Shown here piece by piece: positions 35,248 to 43,113 of a stretch of DNA of 64,000 nucleotides. Below the pieces are notes generated by a model. That model saw nothing but the letters and a program-made list of their open reading frames with translations. It did not search any database and had not been told where the DNA came from. The translations under genes and the position numbers were made by a program. The DNA comes from Polaribacter glomeratus (GTDB taxonomy: Bacteria; Bacteroidota; Bacteroidia; Flavobacteriales; Flavobacteriaceae): NCBI RefSeq assembly GCF_002954665.1, contig NZ_MSCM01000002.1, forward strand, positions 1,119,718 through 1,183,717, in the 5' to 3' direction. How positions within the stretch are numbered: position 1 is the stretch's first letter; every line of letters starts with the position of its first letter.

Positions 35248-36556
35248 AAAAACACCTATTTTAATCCTATTTATAGTAGCAAGTTTACAAGTTTTTTCGC
35301 AAGAAATACTCACTAAAAAAGAAGCGCTTAAAATTACTCTAGAAAATAACTTCGGAATTAAAATTGCCAATAATAATTTAGAGGTGGCTAAAAATAATAC
35401 CAGTATTTTTAACTCTGGTTTTTTACCAACTGCGGCTGTTTCATCGGGTGCTAATTATCGAAGAGATAACCAAGATGTTACTTTTCAAGACGGTGCGTCT
35501 AGAAGTATAGAAGGTGCAGTAACAAAATCTTATAACGCATCATTAAATGTGAACTATACAATTTTTGATGGTTTAGGTCGAAAATACAATTATCAGCAAT
35601 TAAAAGAAACGTATAACTTGTCAGAATTACAAGCTAGAGAAACCATTGAAAACACCTATTTGCAGTTGTTTACAAGCTATTTTCAAATAGCACGTTTATC
35701 AGAAAATGCAAATAATTTATCCGAAGCGTTAAGTATTTCTAAAAGACGTTTACTTAGAGCAAAATATCAATATGATTATGGACAATCTACCAAATTAGAA
35801 ATGCTAAACGCAGAGGTTGATGTTAATAATGATAGTATTTTACTAATTACAGCTAAACAGCAATTAAATAATGTAAAACGTGGTTTAAATATTATTTTAG
35901 GCATTGATAAAGAAGTAAATTATGTTGTTGAAACAGATGTTGATTTTGCTAAAATTATGAATTTTGAAGATGTACAACAAAAGACCTTAGCTAACAATTC
36001 GCTCTTAAAACAAAATGAGCAAAATGTAGCAATTAGCGAGTTTAACATCAAAATTAATAAAGCAAATTATTTACCAACCTTAGATTTAAATACTTCTTAT
36101 GGTTGGAACAAAAGTGAAAACCCTGTAACTTCATTCTTAGCAGGTGCAACTTCTAACGGATTAAATACCGGTTTAAGTTTATCTTGGAATTTATTTGATG
36201 GTGGAACCACAAAAACAAGAATTGCCAATGCTAAAATTGTGTTAGATAATCAGCAAATTTTATTAGAGCAGCAGAAAACCACCATTAACAATACTTTAAA
36301 AAATACTTGGGAAAATTATAATAATCAGCTTTTTATAATTGGCGCTCAAGATAAAAATGTGTCAACTGCACAAAACAATTTTGATAGAACAGAAGAGCGT
36401 TATAAATTGGGGCAAGTAACATCTATAGAATTTAGACAGGCTCAAATTAATTTTATAAATGCAAAAACAGCTTTAAATAATGCAATATTTGATGCCAAAT
36501 TAATTGAATTACAATTGCTGCAATTAAGTGGGGATATTTTAAATGTTACCTTTTAA
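35231..36556 (+). CDS. TolC family outer-membrane efflux channel
   Basis: About 441 residues, with a signal peptide ending VFSQ and the two repeated coiled-coil/beta segments of TolC (about 25-220 and 235-440). The YDYGQSTKLEMLNAEVDVN and YKLGQVTSIEFRQAQINFINA segments are the paired helix-turn repeats. It completes the tripartite efflux system begun at 30937. ATG codons at 35231 and 35237 are both possible starts, each overlapping the pump gene. No clear terminator follows. Confidence 0.9.
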   Translation: MKMKFKKTPILILFIVASLQVFSQEILTKKEALKITLENNFGIKIANNNLEVAKNNTSIFNSGFLPTAAVSSGANYRRDNQDVTFQDGASRSIEGAVTKSYNASLNVNYTIFDGLGRKYNYQQLKETYNLSELQARETIENTYLQLFTSYFQIARLSENANNLSEALSISKRRLLRAKYQYDYGQSTKLEMLNAEVDVNNDSILLITAKQQLNNVKRGLNIILGIDKEVNYVVETDVDFAKIMNFEDVQQKTLANNSLLKQNEQNVAISEFNIKINKANYLPTLDLNTSYGWNKSENPVTSFLAGATSNGLNTGLSLSWNLFDGGTTKTRIANAKIVLDNQQILLEQQKTTINNTLKNTWENYNNQLFIIGAQDKNVSTAQNNFDRTEERYKLGQVTSIEFRQAQINFINAKTALNNAIFDAKLIELQLLQLSGDILNVTF

Positions 36557-36559
36557 TAT

Positions 36560-36602
36560 ATGACTTTTATCATATTTTAAAATAGCGGTAATTATTAATT
36601 TG
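36560..36602 (+). promoter_or_regulatory. Crp/Fnr-like operator and promoter of the first small membrane gene
   Basis: The dyad ATGAC-TTTT-ATCAT (36560-36573) has the 5-4-5 layout of Crp/Fnr sites with one mismatch. Its centre is 35.5 bp before the last base of a -7-like TAATTTG (36596-36602), one base shorter than consensus. The arrangement is repeated at 36803-36846. Confidence 0.6.
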
Positions 36603-36621
36603 CGGCATTAAATGAATTTTT

Positions 36622-36753
36622 ATGAATCTTTTATGTGTTTTTTTAATTTCTTGGACTACAACAACCATACTAAAAGGTTTTTTTGTTTTGGGAATTATAG
36701 GATTGTTTGTGGCGTTTGCGCTTTTTAGATATAACAAGAACAATAATTTATAG
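36622..36753 (+). CDS. Small single-pass membrane protein, copy 1
   Basis: A 43-residue protein with one membrane helix (about 17-36) and a short basic, Asn-rich tail. It is paralogous to the 44-residue protein at 36864: from the shared SWT motif onward about 15 of 26 positions are identical (SWT, then T.I..G.FVL..IGL.VA). The start ATG sits 20 bp after the putative -7 element. Function unknown. The pairing with dyad operators and a Crp/Fnr gene suggests an oxygen- or redox-responsive membrane peptide, perhaps a small subunit or stabiliser of a respiratory complex; that is inference. Confidence 0.65.
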   Translation: MNLLCVFLISWTTTTILKGFFVLGIIGLFVAFALFRYNKNNNL

Positions 36754-36802
36754 CTACATAAAAATTTTCTTTATGCACACTTGAATGTAAAAAAGTTAGT
36801 GT

Positions 36803-36846
36803 ATGATTTTTATCATATTTTATAAAAACACGAGTTATTAATTTTG
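36803..36846 (+). promoter_or_regulatory. Perfect ATGAT-N4-ATCAT operator and promoter of the second small membrane gene
   Basis: The palindrome ATGAT-TTTT-ATCAT (36803-36816) is centred 36.5 bp before the last base of TAATTTTG (36839-36846), a TAnnTTTG match. No TTG stands 18 bp upstream of that -7 box, as expected for a promoter that needs an activator bound near -41.5. The flanks resemble the copy upstream of 36622 (TATGA-TTTTATCATATTTTA and ATTATTAATTT). Confidence 0.65.
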
Positions 36847-36863
36847 TGATTTAAAAACAGAAA

Positions 36864-36998
36864 ATGATGAATTACTTAAATTTACCCTTAGTTTCTTGGA
36901 CCAATGGCACAATAATGATTGGTATTTTTGTTTTGGTGGTTATAGGCTTAGTTGTAGCTGTTTTTCTTTTGATGAATAGTGATAAGCCTAAAAATTAA
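36864..36998 (+). CDS. Small single-pass membrane protein, copy 2
   Basis: A 44-residue protein (43 if translation starts at the second ATG, 36867) with an SWTNGT motif just before a membrane helix at about 17-37 and a soluble tail ending NSDKPKN. It is a clear paralogue of the protein at 36622-36753 and has its own copy of the dyad-operator promoter. No known family was recognised. It lies 92 bp upstream of the Crp/Fnr regulator gene. Confidence 0.68.
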   Translation: MMNYLNLPLVSWTNGTIMIGIFVLVVIGLVVAVFLLMNSDKPKN

Positions 36999-37090
36999 TT
37001 ATCTCATCAATCAAAAGTTAGATTCATTTTCTTATTAGACTTTCTTTGCTTAATTTTATAGAAATTATTCTAATAATAAAAACACTCTTA

Positions 37091-37720
37091 ATGAATCAGT
37101 TTGCTCTAAATTTTGGATATTTATTTGAAGATACTCTTATCGACGAAATAAAACAAATAGGTATTTACAAAGAGTTTGTTGCTGATACAACAATAATTGA
37201 AATAGGAGATTACATCAAAACAATGCCATTATTACTTAACGGAGCCATCAAAATTTTACGAGAAGATGAAAATGGTGATGAATTGGTATTGTATTATCTA
37301 GAAAAAGGAGACACTTGCGCCATGACACTTTCTTGTTGCATGGGCCAAACTAAAAGCAAAATTAGAGCAGTTGCAGAAACAGATGTAGAAATAATGATGT
37401 TGCCAAAAGAAAAAATGGCAGAATGGTTAGGTACTTATAAAACTTGGCAATCTTATATTTTACAAAGTTATCATAACAGAATGGATGAACTTTTAGAAGC
37501 CGTAGATACAATTGCTTTCTTAAAAATGGATGAACGCCTTTTTAAATACCTAAAAGACAAAGCAATGGTAACACATAGCGATGTTTTACAAGTAACTCAC
37601 AAACAAATTTCGGAAGATTTACATACTTCTAGAGTTGTTGTTTCTAGACTTTTAAAAAAGCTTGAAAATGAAAGCAAAATTCAGCTTTTTAGAAATAGTA
37701 TTAAAGTTTTAGAACTGTAA
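37091..37720 (+). CDS. Crp/Fnr family transcriptional regulator with a Cys cluster
   Basis: A 209-residue regulator with an N-terminal cyclic-nucleotide-binding-type beta-roll (about 20-115), a long dimer helix (118-145) and a C-terminal winged helix-turn-helix (about 162-190). The ATG at 37091 gives the normal family length; an upstream in-frame ATG at 37046 would add 15 hydrophobic residues. The pocket region reads GDTCAMTLSCCMG with C76, C82 and C83 in place of the cAMP-binding GE..RA signature, so cAMP binding is unlikely and a redox, metal or haem signal is more plausible. The recognition helix reads TSRVVVSRLLKKLE, resembling the R-V-x-V-T/S-R pattern I recall for NtcA. Its stop codon overlaps the operator of the next operon. 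Confidence 0.88.
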   Translation: MNQFALNFGYLFEDTLIDEIKQIGIYKEFVADTTIIEIGDYIKTMPLLLNGAIKILREDENGDELVLYYLEKGDTCAMTLSCCMGQTKSKIRAVAETDVEIMMLPKEKMAEWLGTYKTWQSYILQSYHNRMDELLEAVDTIAFLKMDERLFKYLKDKAMVTHSDVLQVTHKQISEDLHTSRVVVSRLLKKLENESKIQLFRNSIKVLEL

Positions 37721-37760
37721 CATAAGTTACCGTATACCAACTAAACAGATCTTATTTTTG
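37716..37760 (+). promoter_or_regulatory. TGTAAC-N4-GTTAC operator and -7 box of the cytochrome-thioredoxin operon
   Basis: TGTAAC-ATAA-GTTAC lies at 37716-37730 and TATTTTTG at 37753-37760, with exactly 22 bp between them. The dyad centre would fall close to -41.5, the class II Crp/Fnr activator position. No -33 TTG is present. The same arrangement, base for base in spacing, is found at 48227-48271. Confidence 0.75.
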
Positions 37761-37771
37761 TAAAAAAAAAG

Positions 37772-38785
37772 ATGAAACTACTTACTCTTTTAATCGTATT
37801 TGCTTTTTTATTTAGTTGTAAAGATGCTCAAAAGCCATCTTATGCTGCTAAAGAAACAGTTTTAAATGCACAAGATCACGCAGGTAAAAAATTAATGCAG
37901 ACAAACTGTTATGTTTGTCACAGTCCTACTGCAGCTCAAGAAAATAGAATTGCACCACCAATGATTGCAATTAAAAAGCATTACATAAAAGAGAATACAA
38001 CAAAAGCAGCTTTTGTAAAATCGATGCAAGATTGGATTAAAAATCCTACAAAAGAAAACGCAAAAATGTATGGTGCTGTAAAACGTTTCGGACTCATGCC
38101 AAAACAAGCTTTTCCTGAAGAAACGATTCAGCAAATTGCAGCGTATATGTTTGATTTTGAGATAGAACAACCAGAGTGGTTTGAAGATCATTACAATAAA
38201 GGAAAAGGAAAAGGAAAAGGAGAGGGAAATGGAATGCAAAACGGAAACGGAATGCAGCATGGTAAGAAAAAAAATCAGCAAGGAACTAGTATCAAAACTC
38301 AATCCTATTCAGAAAAAGGATTAAATTATGCTTTATCAACAAAAGCAGAACTGGGTAAAAATTTAATGGGCAAAATTCAAAAAGATGGTACTTTAGCTGC
38401 GCTTAAATTTTGCAATATAAAAGCATATCTTTTAACAGATAGCATGAGTGTTGTGCATAATGCAACTATAAAAAGGGTTTCTGATAAACCTAGAAATCCT
38501 GAAAATTTAGCAAATTCTAAAGAAAATGCGTACATCCGTATTTTTAAAGAAGACGCAGCAGTAAATAAAGAATCAGACCCAATCGTTGTAACATCGGATG
38601 AGAACGTAAAATTCTATTATCCTATCAAAACAAATAGTATGTGTTTGCAATGTCATGGCAAACCAGCGTTAGATATTAAACCGCTTACTTTGGCACAAAT
38701 AAATAAATTGTATCCAAATGATTTAGCAACTGGTTATAGCGAAAATCAAGTTAGAGGAATTTGGAGTATCACATTTAATAAATAA
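37772..38785 (+). CDS. Dihaem c-type cytochrome lipoprotein with Tll0287-like (DUF3365) domain
   Basis: A 337-residue lipoprotein (lipobox LFSC, C16). An N-terminal mono-haem domain has C46-x2-C49-H50 (CYVCH) with a probable methionine ligand in GLMPKQAFP near 108. A linker at about 143-172 is a run of GK, GN and GMQ repeats. The C-terminal domain resembles Tll0287/DUF3365 sensor-type haem domains and has C291-x2-C294-H295 (CLQCH) in its usual place near the end. It should carry two covalent haems in the periplasm as an electron carrier or redox sensor. Thioredoxin follows after 13 bp. Confidence 0.82.
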   Translation: MKLLTLLIVFAFLFSCKDAQKPSYAAKETVLNAQDHAGKKLMQTNCYVCHSPTAAQENRIAPPMIAIKKHYIKENTTKAAFVKSMQDWIKNPTKENAKMYGAVKRFGLMPKQAFPEETIQQIAAYMFDFEIEQPEWFEDHYNKGKGKGKGEGNGMQNGNGMQHGKKKNQQGTSIKTQSYSEKGLNYALSTKAELGKNLMGKIQKDGTLAALKFCNIKAYLLTDSMSVVHNATIKRVSDKPRNPENLANSKENAYIRIFKEDAAVNKESDPIVVTSDENVKFYYPIKTNSMCLQCHGKPALDIKPLTLAQINKLYPNDLATGYSENQVRGIWSITFNK

Positions 38786-38798
38786 AATATTCTTAGGC

Positions 38799-39095
38799 AT
38801 GAGCAAATTTTCAGAAATCATACAGCAAGATAAACCAGTATTAGTAGACTTTTTTGCTGAATGGTGCGGACCTTGTAAAATGATGAGTCCGATTTTAAAA
38901 GAAGTAAAAGAGGTTCTTGGTGATAAAGTGTCAATTATTAAAATTGATGTTGACAAAAACCAATCTTTAGCAGCTAAATATCAAGTTAGAGGTGTACCAA
39001 CGTTAATTTTATTTAAGAACGGAAAGCAACTTTGGAGAGAATCTGGAGTGATACAAAAAGCAGCTTTAATCAAATTGATGAATAGCAATAAATAG
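38799..39095 (+). CDS. trxA: Thioredoxin
   Basis: A 98-residue thioredoxin with the active site W-C23-G-P-C26-K and the cis-proline in RGVPTLILF near 67. No signal peptide, so it acts in the cytoplasm as a general thiol-disulphide reductant. It is co-transcribed with the dihaem cytochrome under the shared operator at 37716. Housekeeping thioredoxin genes are usually elsewhere, so this may be a condition-specific copy. Confidence 0.9.
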   Translation: MSKFSEIIQQDKPVLVDFFAEWCGPCKMMSPILKEVKEVLGDKVSIIKIDVDKNQSLAAKYQVRGVPTLILFKNGKQLWRESGVIQKAALIKLMNSNK

Positions 39096-39182
39096 TTTAT
39101 TGACAGTGAACTACTGCTGTTTTATCAATTTTTTTTGATGAGTTTAGCAAGCTTTTTTATAAATAATAACATCTTTTTGTTG

Positions 39183-40181
39183 TTAATTCCCTTTTATTCG
39201 CATCCAAAGATCTTTTAAAAGTTGCTTAGCATCTTCACGGTTCTTAACAGTTTCTACAAAGGTTACTTGTCCTAAATCATCAACTTTAATCTCATATTTA
39301 AATACAAAGTTTTGGGCCTTTGGTTGTAAACTTAACAATCCGAATCGTAAATCATTATAATACAAACGATCTTTTTCTTCTGTAATGCTATACCAACCTT
39401 TAGAAACGCGAATCATTTGTTGCACCTTTTCTTTATGAATTAAATCTCCTAAAAGTTCATGATTTTTGGGATAGGCTTCAAATTGAATCGGGTTTTCATC
39501 AAAAAAAGAATAATAACCAATTAAATATTGCTCTTTTGTAGAGACATTTGCAGACCATAATACGGTATTAAAAGGCGACGGTTTTGTTTCAAGTTCTACA
39601 TAATCAATTTGCTGTTTTTTTAGTGCCATTTCAAATTGATTATACGCCATTGCTTTTAATCCAAAGGTTAATAATAAATAACTACTGCTAATTATTAAGC
39701 CTACATTATTATAAAATCGTCTTTTTGGGGCTGTTCGTTTTTGAAATAAAGCTAGTAGTAAAAACGTTAAAAATGGCACTGTATAAAGAGGGTCTATAAC
39801 AAAAATAGTTCTAAAAGCAAGCCTATAATCTAGCGGCCAAAACAATTGTGTTCCCCAAGTAGTGTGCGCATCTAAAATAGGATGAGTTACCAAACACCAA
39901 AAAAACAACCAAGTCCAATTTTTAAAACTTTTATACTTCTCGTACTTAGAAACAAGCCAACCAATGATGGGTGCAAAAAGGGCAGAAAAAAAAATAGAAT
40001 GTGTAAAGCCTCTATGAATTTCTAGCGCAGAAACTGTATCTGTAAAATAAGAAGAGATAATATCTAAATCAGGAATAGTTCCTGCAATAGCACCATAAAG
40101 CATGGCTTTATTACCAATTTTTCTTCCAAGAACAGCTTCTCCAACTGCAGCACCTAAAATAATTTGAGTTAATGAATCCAT
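39183..40181 (-). CDS. YdjM-family membrane-bound metal-dependent hydrolase
   Basis: A 332-residue membrane protein beginning MDSLTQIILGAAVGEAVLGR, with the GAIAGTIPDLD and HRGFTHSIFF segments and the HPILDAHTTWGTQLFWPLD segment that mark the YdjM/LexA-binding hydrolase family. His and Asp residues in these motifs likely bind a metal within or near the membrane; about four helices are visible. The biological substrate is not known to me. It is a single gene on the minus strand with about 290 bp of featureless AT-rich DNA upstream. Confidence 0.85.
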   Translation of the reverse strand: MDSLTQIILGAAVGEAVLGRKIGNKAMLYGAIAGTIPDLDIISSYFTDTVSALEIHRGFTHSIFFSALFAPIIGWLVSKYEKYKSFKNWTWLFFWCLVTHPILDAHTTWGTQLFWPLDYRLAFRTIFVIDPLYTVPFLTFLLLALFQKRTAPKRRFYNNVGLIISSSYLLLTFGLKAMAYNQFEMALKKQQIDYVELETKPSPFNTVLWSANVSTKEQYLIGYYSFFDENPIQFEAYPKNHELLGDLIHKEKVQQMIRVSKGWYSITEEKDRLYYNDLRFGLLSLQPKAQNFVFKYEIKVDDLGQVTFVETVKNREDAKQLLKDLWMRIKGN

Positions 40182-40470
40182 TTTTTAAAATATTCTATGT
40201 TTTTCGATGCAAACTACGTTATTTATTAGCAATTTTAAAAGTGAAATATTTAAATTAACCTTTAAGATTTTCGTGGATTGCAAAAGGAACTAATTTGCAA
40301 AGTTTGGTATCAATCAATTTATACAATTTTAACGAGCAGAACTAACTTAGAATACTTTTTAAAAGTGATAAAAAAAGCTACCATTTGGTTATTGTCTTAT
40401 TTTCTGTGATATTTGTTACAAACAAGAATTAGATTATTTTATATTTTTGAAGTACTAAAAATTATTAGCA

Positions 40471-41052
40471 ATGCTTTTAAACGAATTTTTTTGGGAGAAT
40501 AAATACAACACACACAAAACAGGCTGGGATTTAGGTGAAGTTTCGCCACCTTTAAAAACCTATTTTGATCAATTATCTAACAAAGAACTAAAAATTCTAA
40601 TTCCTGGTGGAGGTAATTCTTACGAAGCAGAATATCTTTTTAACAAAGGTTTTACAAATGTGTACGTTGTAGATATTTCTAAAACGGCTATCGAAAATAT
40701 TAAAAAAAGAGTTCCTAATTTTCCAACAGGGCAATTAATACAAGCCGATTTTTTTGATTTAGAAATGAAGTTTGATTTAATCATAGAGCAAACTTTTTTC
40801 TGTGCGATAGATCCCAATTTACGAGCAACATATGCCTCAAAAATGAATGACTTATTAATTGAAAAAGGAAAATTAGTTGGGTTGCTTTTCGATGCAAAAC
40901 TAAACGAAGATCATCCACCTTTTGGTGGTTCAAAAAAAGAGTATCTTGCTTATTTTCAACCTTATTTTAGTTTAGATATTTTTGAAAAATCGTACAATTC
41001 ATTTCATAACAGACAAGAAATGGAATTGTTTGTGAAGTTTTTAAAGCGTTAA
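40471..41052 (+). CDS. SAM-dependent methyltransferase, TPMT family
   Basis: A 193-residue class I methyltransferase. The opening FFWENKYNTHKTGWDLGEVSPPL (key part W-x5-GWDLG) and the SAM-binding ILIPGGGNSYEA near 45 are typical of the thiopurine S-methyltransferase family; EQTFFCAIDPNLR and KLVGLLFDA are further matches. Bacterial members methylate selenium or tellurium compounds or other thiols. A -7-like TATTTTTG at 40442-40449 lies 21 bp upstream. It stands alone before the TetR gene. Confidence 0.83.
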   Translation: MLLNEFFWENKYNTHKTGWDLGEVSPPLKTYFDQLSNKELKILIPGGGNSYEAEYLFNKGFTNVYVVDISKTAIENIKKRVPNFPTGQLIQADFFDLEMKFDLIIEQTFFCAIDPNLRATYASKMNDLLIEKGKLVGLLFDAKLNEDHPPFGGSKKEYLAYFQPYFSLDIFEKSYNSFHNRQEMELFVKFLKR

Positions 41053-41129
41053 AATAGAGTTGTTTAAAATTTTAATTTCTATTTTATAAGATTATTTTTG
41101 TTTCTTTTAAAAGCAATTGAATTTTTTTG

Positions 41130-41167
41130 TACATTTGCTAACCACTTAGTTAAACTACTTAGTTAAA
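41130..41167 (+). promoter_or_regulatory. Promoter and tandem operator of the TetR/ABC efflux operon
   Basis: TACATTTG (41130-41137) fits the -7 box. Two identical 11-bp units, ACTTAGTTAAA, follow at 41144-41154 and 41157-41167, one helical turn and a bit apart (13-bp period), with the local dyad TAGTTAAACTA between them. They cover the predicted transcription start and end one base before the tetR ATG, an ideal place for autorepression. Confidence 0.65.
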
Positions 41168-41168
41168 T

Positions 41169-41780
41169 ATGAAAAATAACAAAAACGAAAATACTGAAAT
41201 TATAATTTTAGAAGCTGCAAAGTCCATTTTTCAAACAAAAGGGATGGATGGTGCTCGTATGCAAGAAATTGCAAATGAAGCTGGCATCAACAAAGCGATG
41301 CTTCACTATTATTATAGAAGTAAACAATTGCTTTTTGAAGCAGTTTTTAAAAATGCATTTTCATTATTAGCACCTCAACTAAATGCTGTTTTAAACGATG
41401 ATTCATCTATAGAAGAGAAGGTAAAAAGTTTTACCTCAAATTATATTGCGTTTATAGCCAAGCACCCTTATTTGCCAAATTTCATCATTCAAGAACTCAA
41501 TAGAAATCCTGATTTTATTTTAAAAATGAAAGAAAATAGCGCATTTCCAAATCTTGAAAAATTTAAAAAACAAGTGGATGTTGAGGTTGAAAAAGGTCTC
41601 ATCAAAAAAATAAGTGCGCAACAATTATTCATTAATATTTTGGCGTTAAATGTTTTTCCTTTTATAGCGAAACCATTAATTCAGGGTTTAATAGCTGCTG
41701 ATGATGAGGGATTTAAGCAAATAATAGAAAATCGTAAAACGGAAGTTGCCGATTTTATAATTAGTTCAATAAAAATATAA
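41169..41780 (+). CDS. TetR/AcrR family regulator
   Basis: A 203-residue repressor. The DNA-binding domain (about 8-55) has the helix-turn-helix MQEIANEAGINKAMLHYYYRSK with the usual Y-x-Y-F/Y-x-S-K end; the rest is an all-helical ligand and dimer domain. It is the first gene of a six-gene export operon (TolC, adaptor, two ATPases and two permeases follow) and most likely represses it until a drug-like ligand binds. The tandem 11-bp repeat over its own start site is the probable operator. Confidence 0.9.
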   Translation: MKNNKNENTEIIILEAAKSIFQTKGMDGARMQEIANEAGINKAMLHYYYRSKQLLFEAVFKNAFSLLAPQLNAVLNDDSSIEEKVKSFTSNYIAFIAKHPYLPNFIIQELNRNPDFILKMKENSAFPNLEKFKKQVDVEVEKGLIKKISAQQLFINILALNVFPFIAKPLIQGLIAADDEGFKQIIENRKTEVADFIISSIKI

Positions 41781-41781
41781 G

Positions 41782-43032
41782 ATGAAAAAAATACGATTCA
41801 TTTTAATAGTAATGATAAGCTTTTCTGCTTTCTCGCAACAACGTTTAACCCTTAATGAGTGTTATAGTTTGGTGGAAATTAACTATCCTTTGGTAAAACA
41901 ACATCAGTTATTAGCGCAACAAAATCAGCTGGATAAGGAAATTATTTTGAATTCGAAATTGCCCCAAATTCATTTGGATGCGCAGGCAACTTATTTATCA
42001 GAAGTAATTCAAATTCCCATTCCCAATTCTACGATAGAACCTTTAAATAACGATCAATATCGTGCAACATTTTCCGTAAATCAACTTATTTACAATGGTG
42101 GTTTAACGGATGCTACTTTAAAAGTGAAATCGGGGCAATTAAAAACAAAACAAAAACAGGTTGACGCTACTATTTACCAATTAAAAACCCAAATTAATCA
42201 ACTTTATTTTTCAATTCTTCTAGTACAAGAAAATTATAAATTGATAGAGGCTAAAAAAAATCTTCTAGAAATAAAATTAAAAGAAGTGCAATCTGGCGTT
42301 AAAAACGGAGTCTTATTACCTTCTTCGGATAGTGTTTTAGAAGCCGAATTATTAAAAATTAAGCAACAATTTATCGAGGTAGAAAGTGCAAAATCATCTT
42401 TAATTGAAACCCTTTCTAGTTTAGTTGGTCAAACTTTACTCAGTGATATAATTTTTGAAAAACCGCTAATTCAAACTCAATTACAAAACGAGATTAATAG
42501 ACCTGAATTAGAATTATTTCAACTAAAAAAAGAGGAAATAAAAAATTATGAAATGCTTATTTCTAAACAAAACTCCCCACAATTAAATGGTTTTGCAACT
42601 GGTGGTTATGGTAATCCTGGGTTAAATATGTTGGATAATTCTTTTCAAACATTTTATACACTTGGGCTTAAATTACATTGGAATGTTTTTGATTGGAACT
42701 CTAACAAAAAACAACAAGAAGCTGTTGCAATAAATAAAGATATTATTGAAAATGAGACTGAAATTTTTAAACTAAATACCAACATAGAACTAAACAAGCA
42801 GCAAAAGGAAATAGAAAAAATATCAGCATTTATAAATTCTGATGAAGCTATTATTGAGCTTCGAAAAAAAGTATTGAAAACACTAGATGCTCAACTTAAA
42901 AACGGAGTTGTTACAGCATCCGCATATATTACCGAATTTACCAATTTGTTTGAAGCAGAAAATACTATGTTAAAACATCAGATTCAAATACAATTAGCAA
43001 AAGCGAATTATAATACGATAAAAGGAGAGTAA
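41782..43032 (+). CDS. TolC family outer-membrane channel of the ABC efflux operon
   Basis: A 416-residue channel protein. The signal peptide ends AFSQ; two TolC repeats with long coiled coils cover about 20-210 and 225-415. It begins one base after the tetR stop. It should form the outer-membrane exit of the MFP-ABC exporter encoded downstream. It is clearly divergent from the other two TolC homologues in this window (35231 and 48294), so it is not a recent duplicate. Confidence 0.87.
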   Translation: MKKIRFILIVMISFSAFSQQRLTLNECYSLVEINYPLVKQHQLLAQQNQLDKEIILNSKLPQIHLDAQATYLSEVIQIPIPNSTIEPLNNDQYRATFSVNQLIYNGGLTDATLKVKSGQLKTKQKQVDATIYQLKTQINQLYFSILLVQENYKLIEAKKNLLEIKLKEVQSGVKNGVLLPSSDSVLEAELLKIKQQFIEVESAKSSLIETLSSLVGQTLLSDIIFEKPLIQTQLQNEINRPELELFQLKKEEIKNYEMLISKQNSPQLNGFATGGYGNPGLNMLDNSFQTFYTLGLKLHWNVFDWNSNKKQQEAVAINKDIIENETEIFKLNTNIELNKQQKEIEKISAFINSDEAIIELRKKVLKTLDAQLKNGVVTASAYITEFTNLFEAENTMLKHQIQIQLAKANYNTIKGE

Positions 43033-43036
43033 AAGT

Positions 43037-43106
43037 TATTCCCGCAGATTTTGAAGGTATCCGCAGAAAAAAGAATAAAATAAAAATCCTCGGGAGCAAA
43101 AAAAAC
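43037..43106. repeat. CCGCAGA...CTCGGGAG intergenic repeat, copy 1
   Basis: A segment between the TolC and adaptor genes contains CCGCAGATTT, GGTATCCGCAGAAAA and AATCCTCGGGAGC followed by an A-run. A related copy with the same order lies at 54112-54197. They flank 11 kb of export genes in direct orientation. Confidence 0.65.
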
Positions 43107-43113
43107 ATAAAAG

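Noticed and set aside
37046-37090. Upstream ATG of the Crp/Fnr gene as the true start
   Set aside because: It would add 15 hydrophobic residues not expected in a cytoplasmic regulator; the ATG at 37091 gives the normal family length.
37091-37720. Regulator as a true FNR with an N-terminal 4Fe-4S cluster
   Set aside because: The N-terminal cysteines of FNR are missing; the three cysteines lie in the pocket region instead.
37892-38302. 136-codon minus-strand frame rich in Ser and Phe opposite the cytochrome gene
   Set aside because: Its composition is just the complement of the GK-rich linker; no recognisable protein features.
39096-39182. CAGT...ACTG hairpin after trxA as a terminator
   Set aside because: The stem has only 4 bp and no T-run directly follows it.
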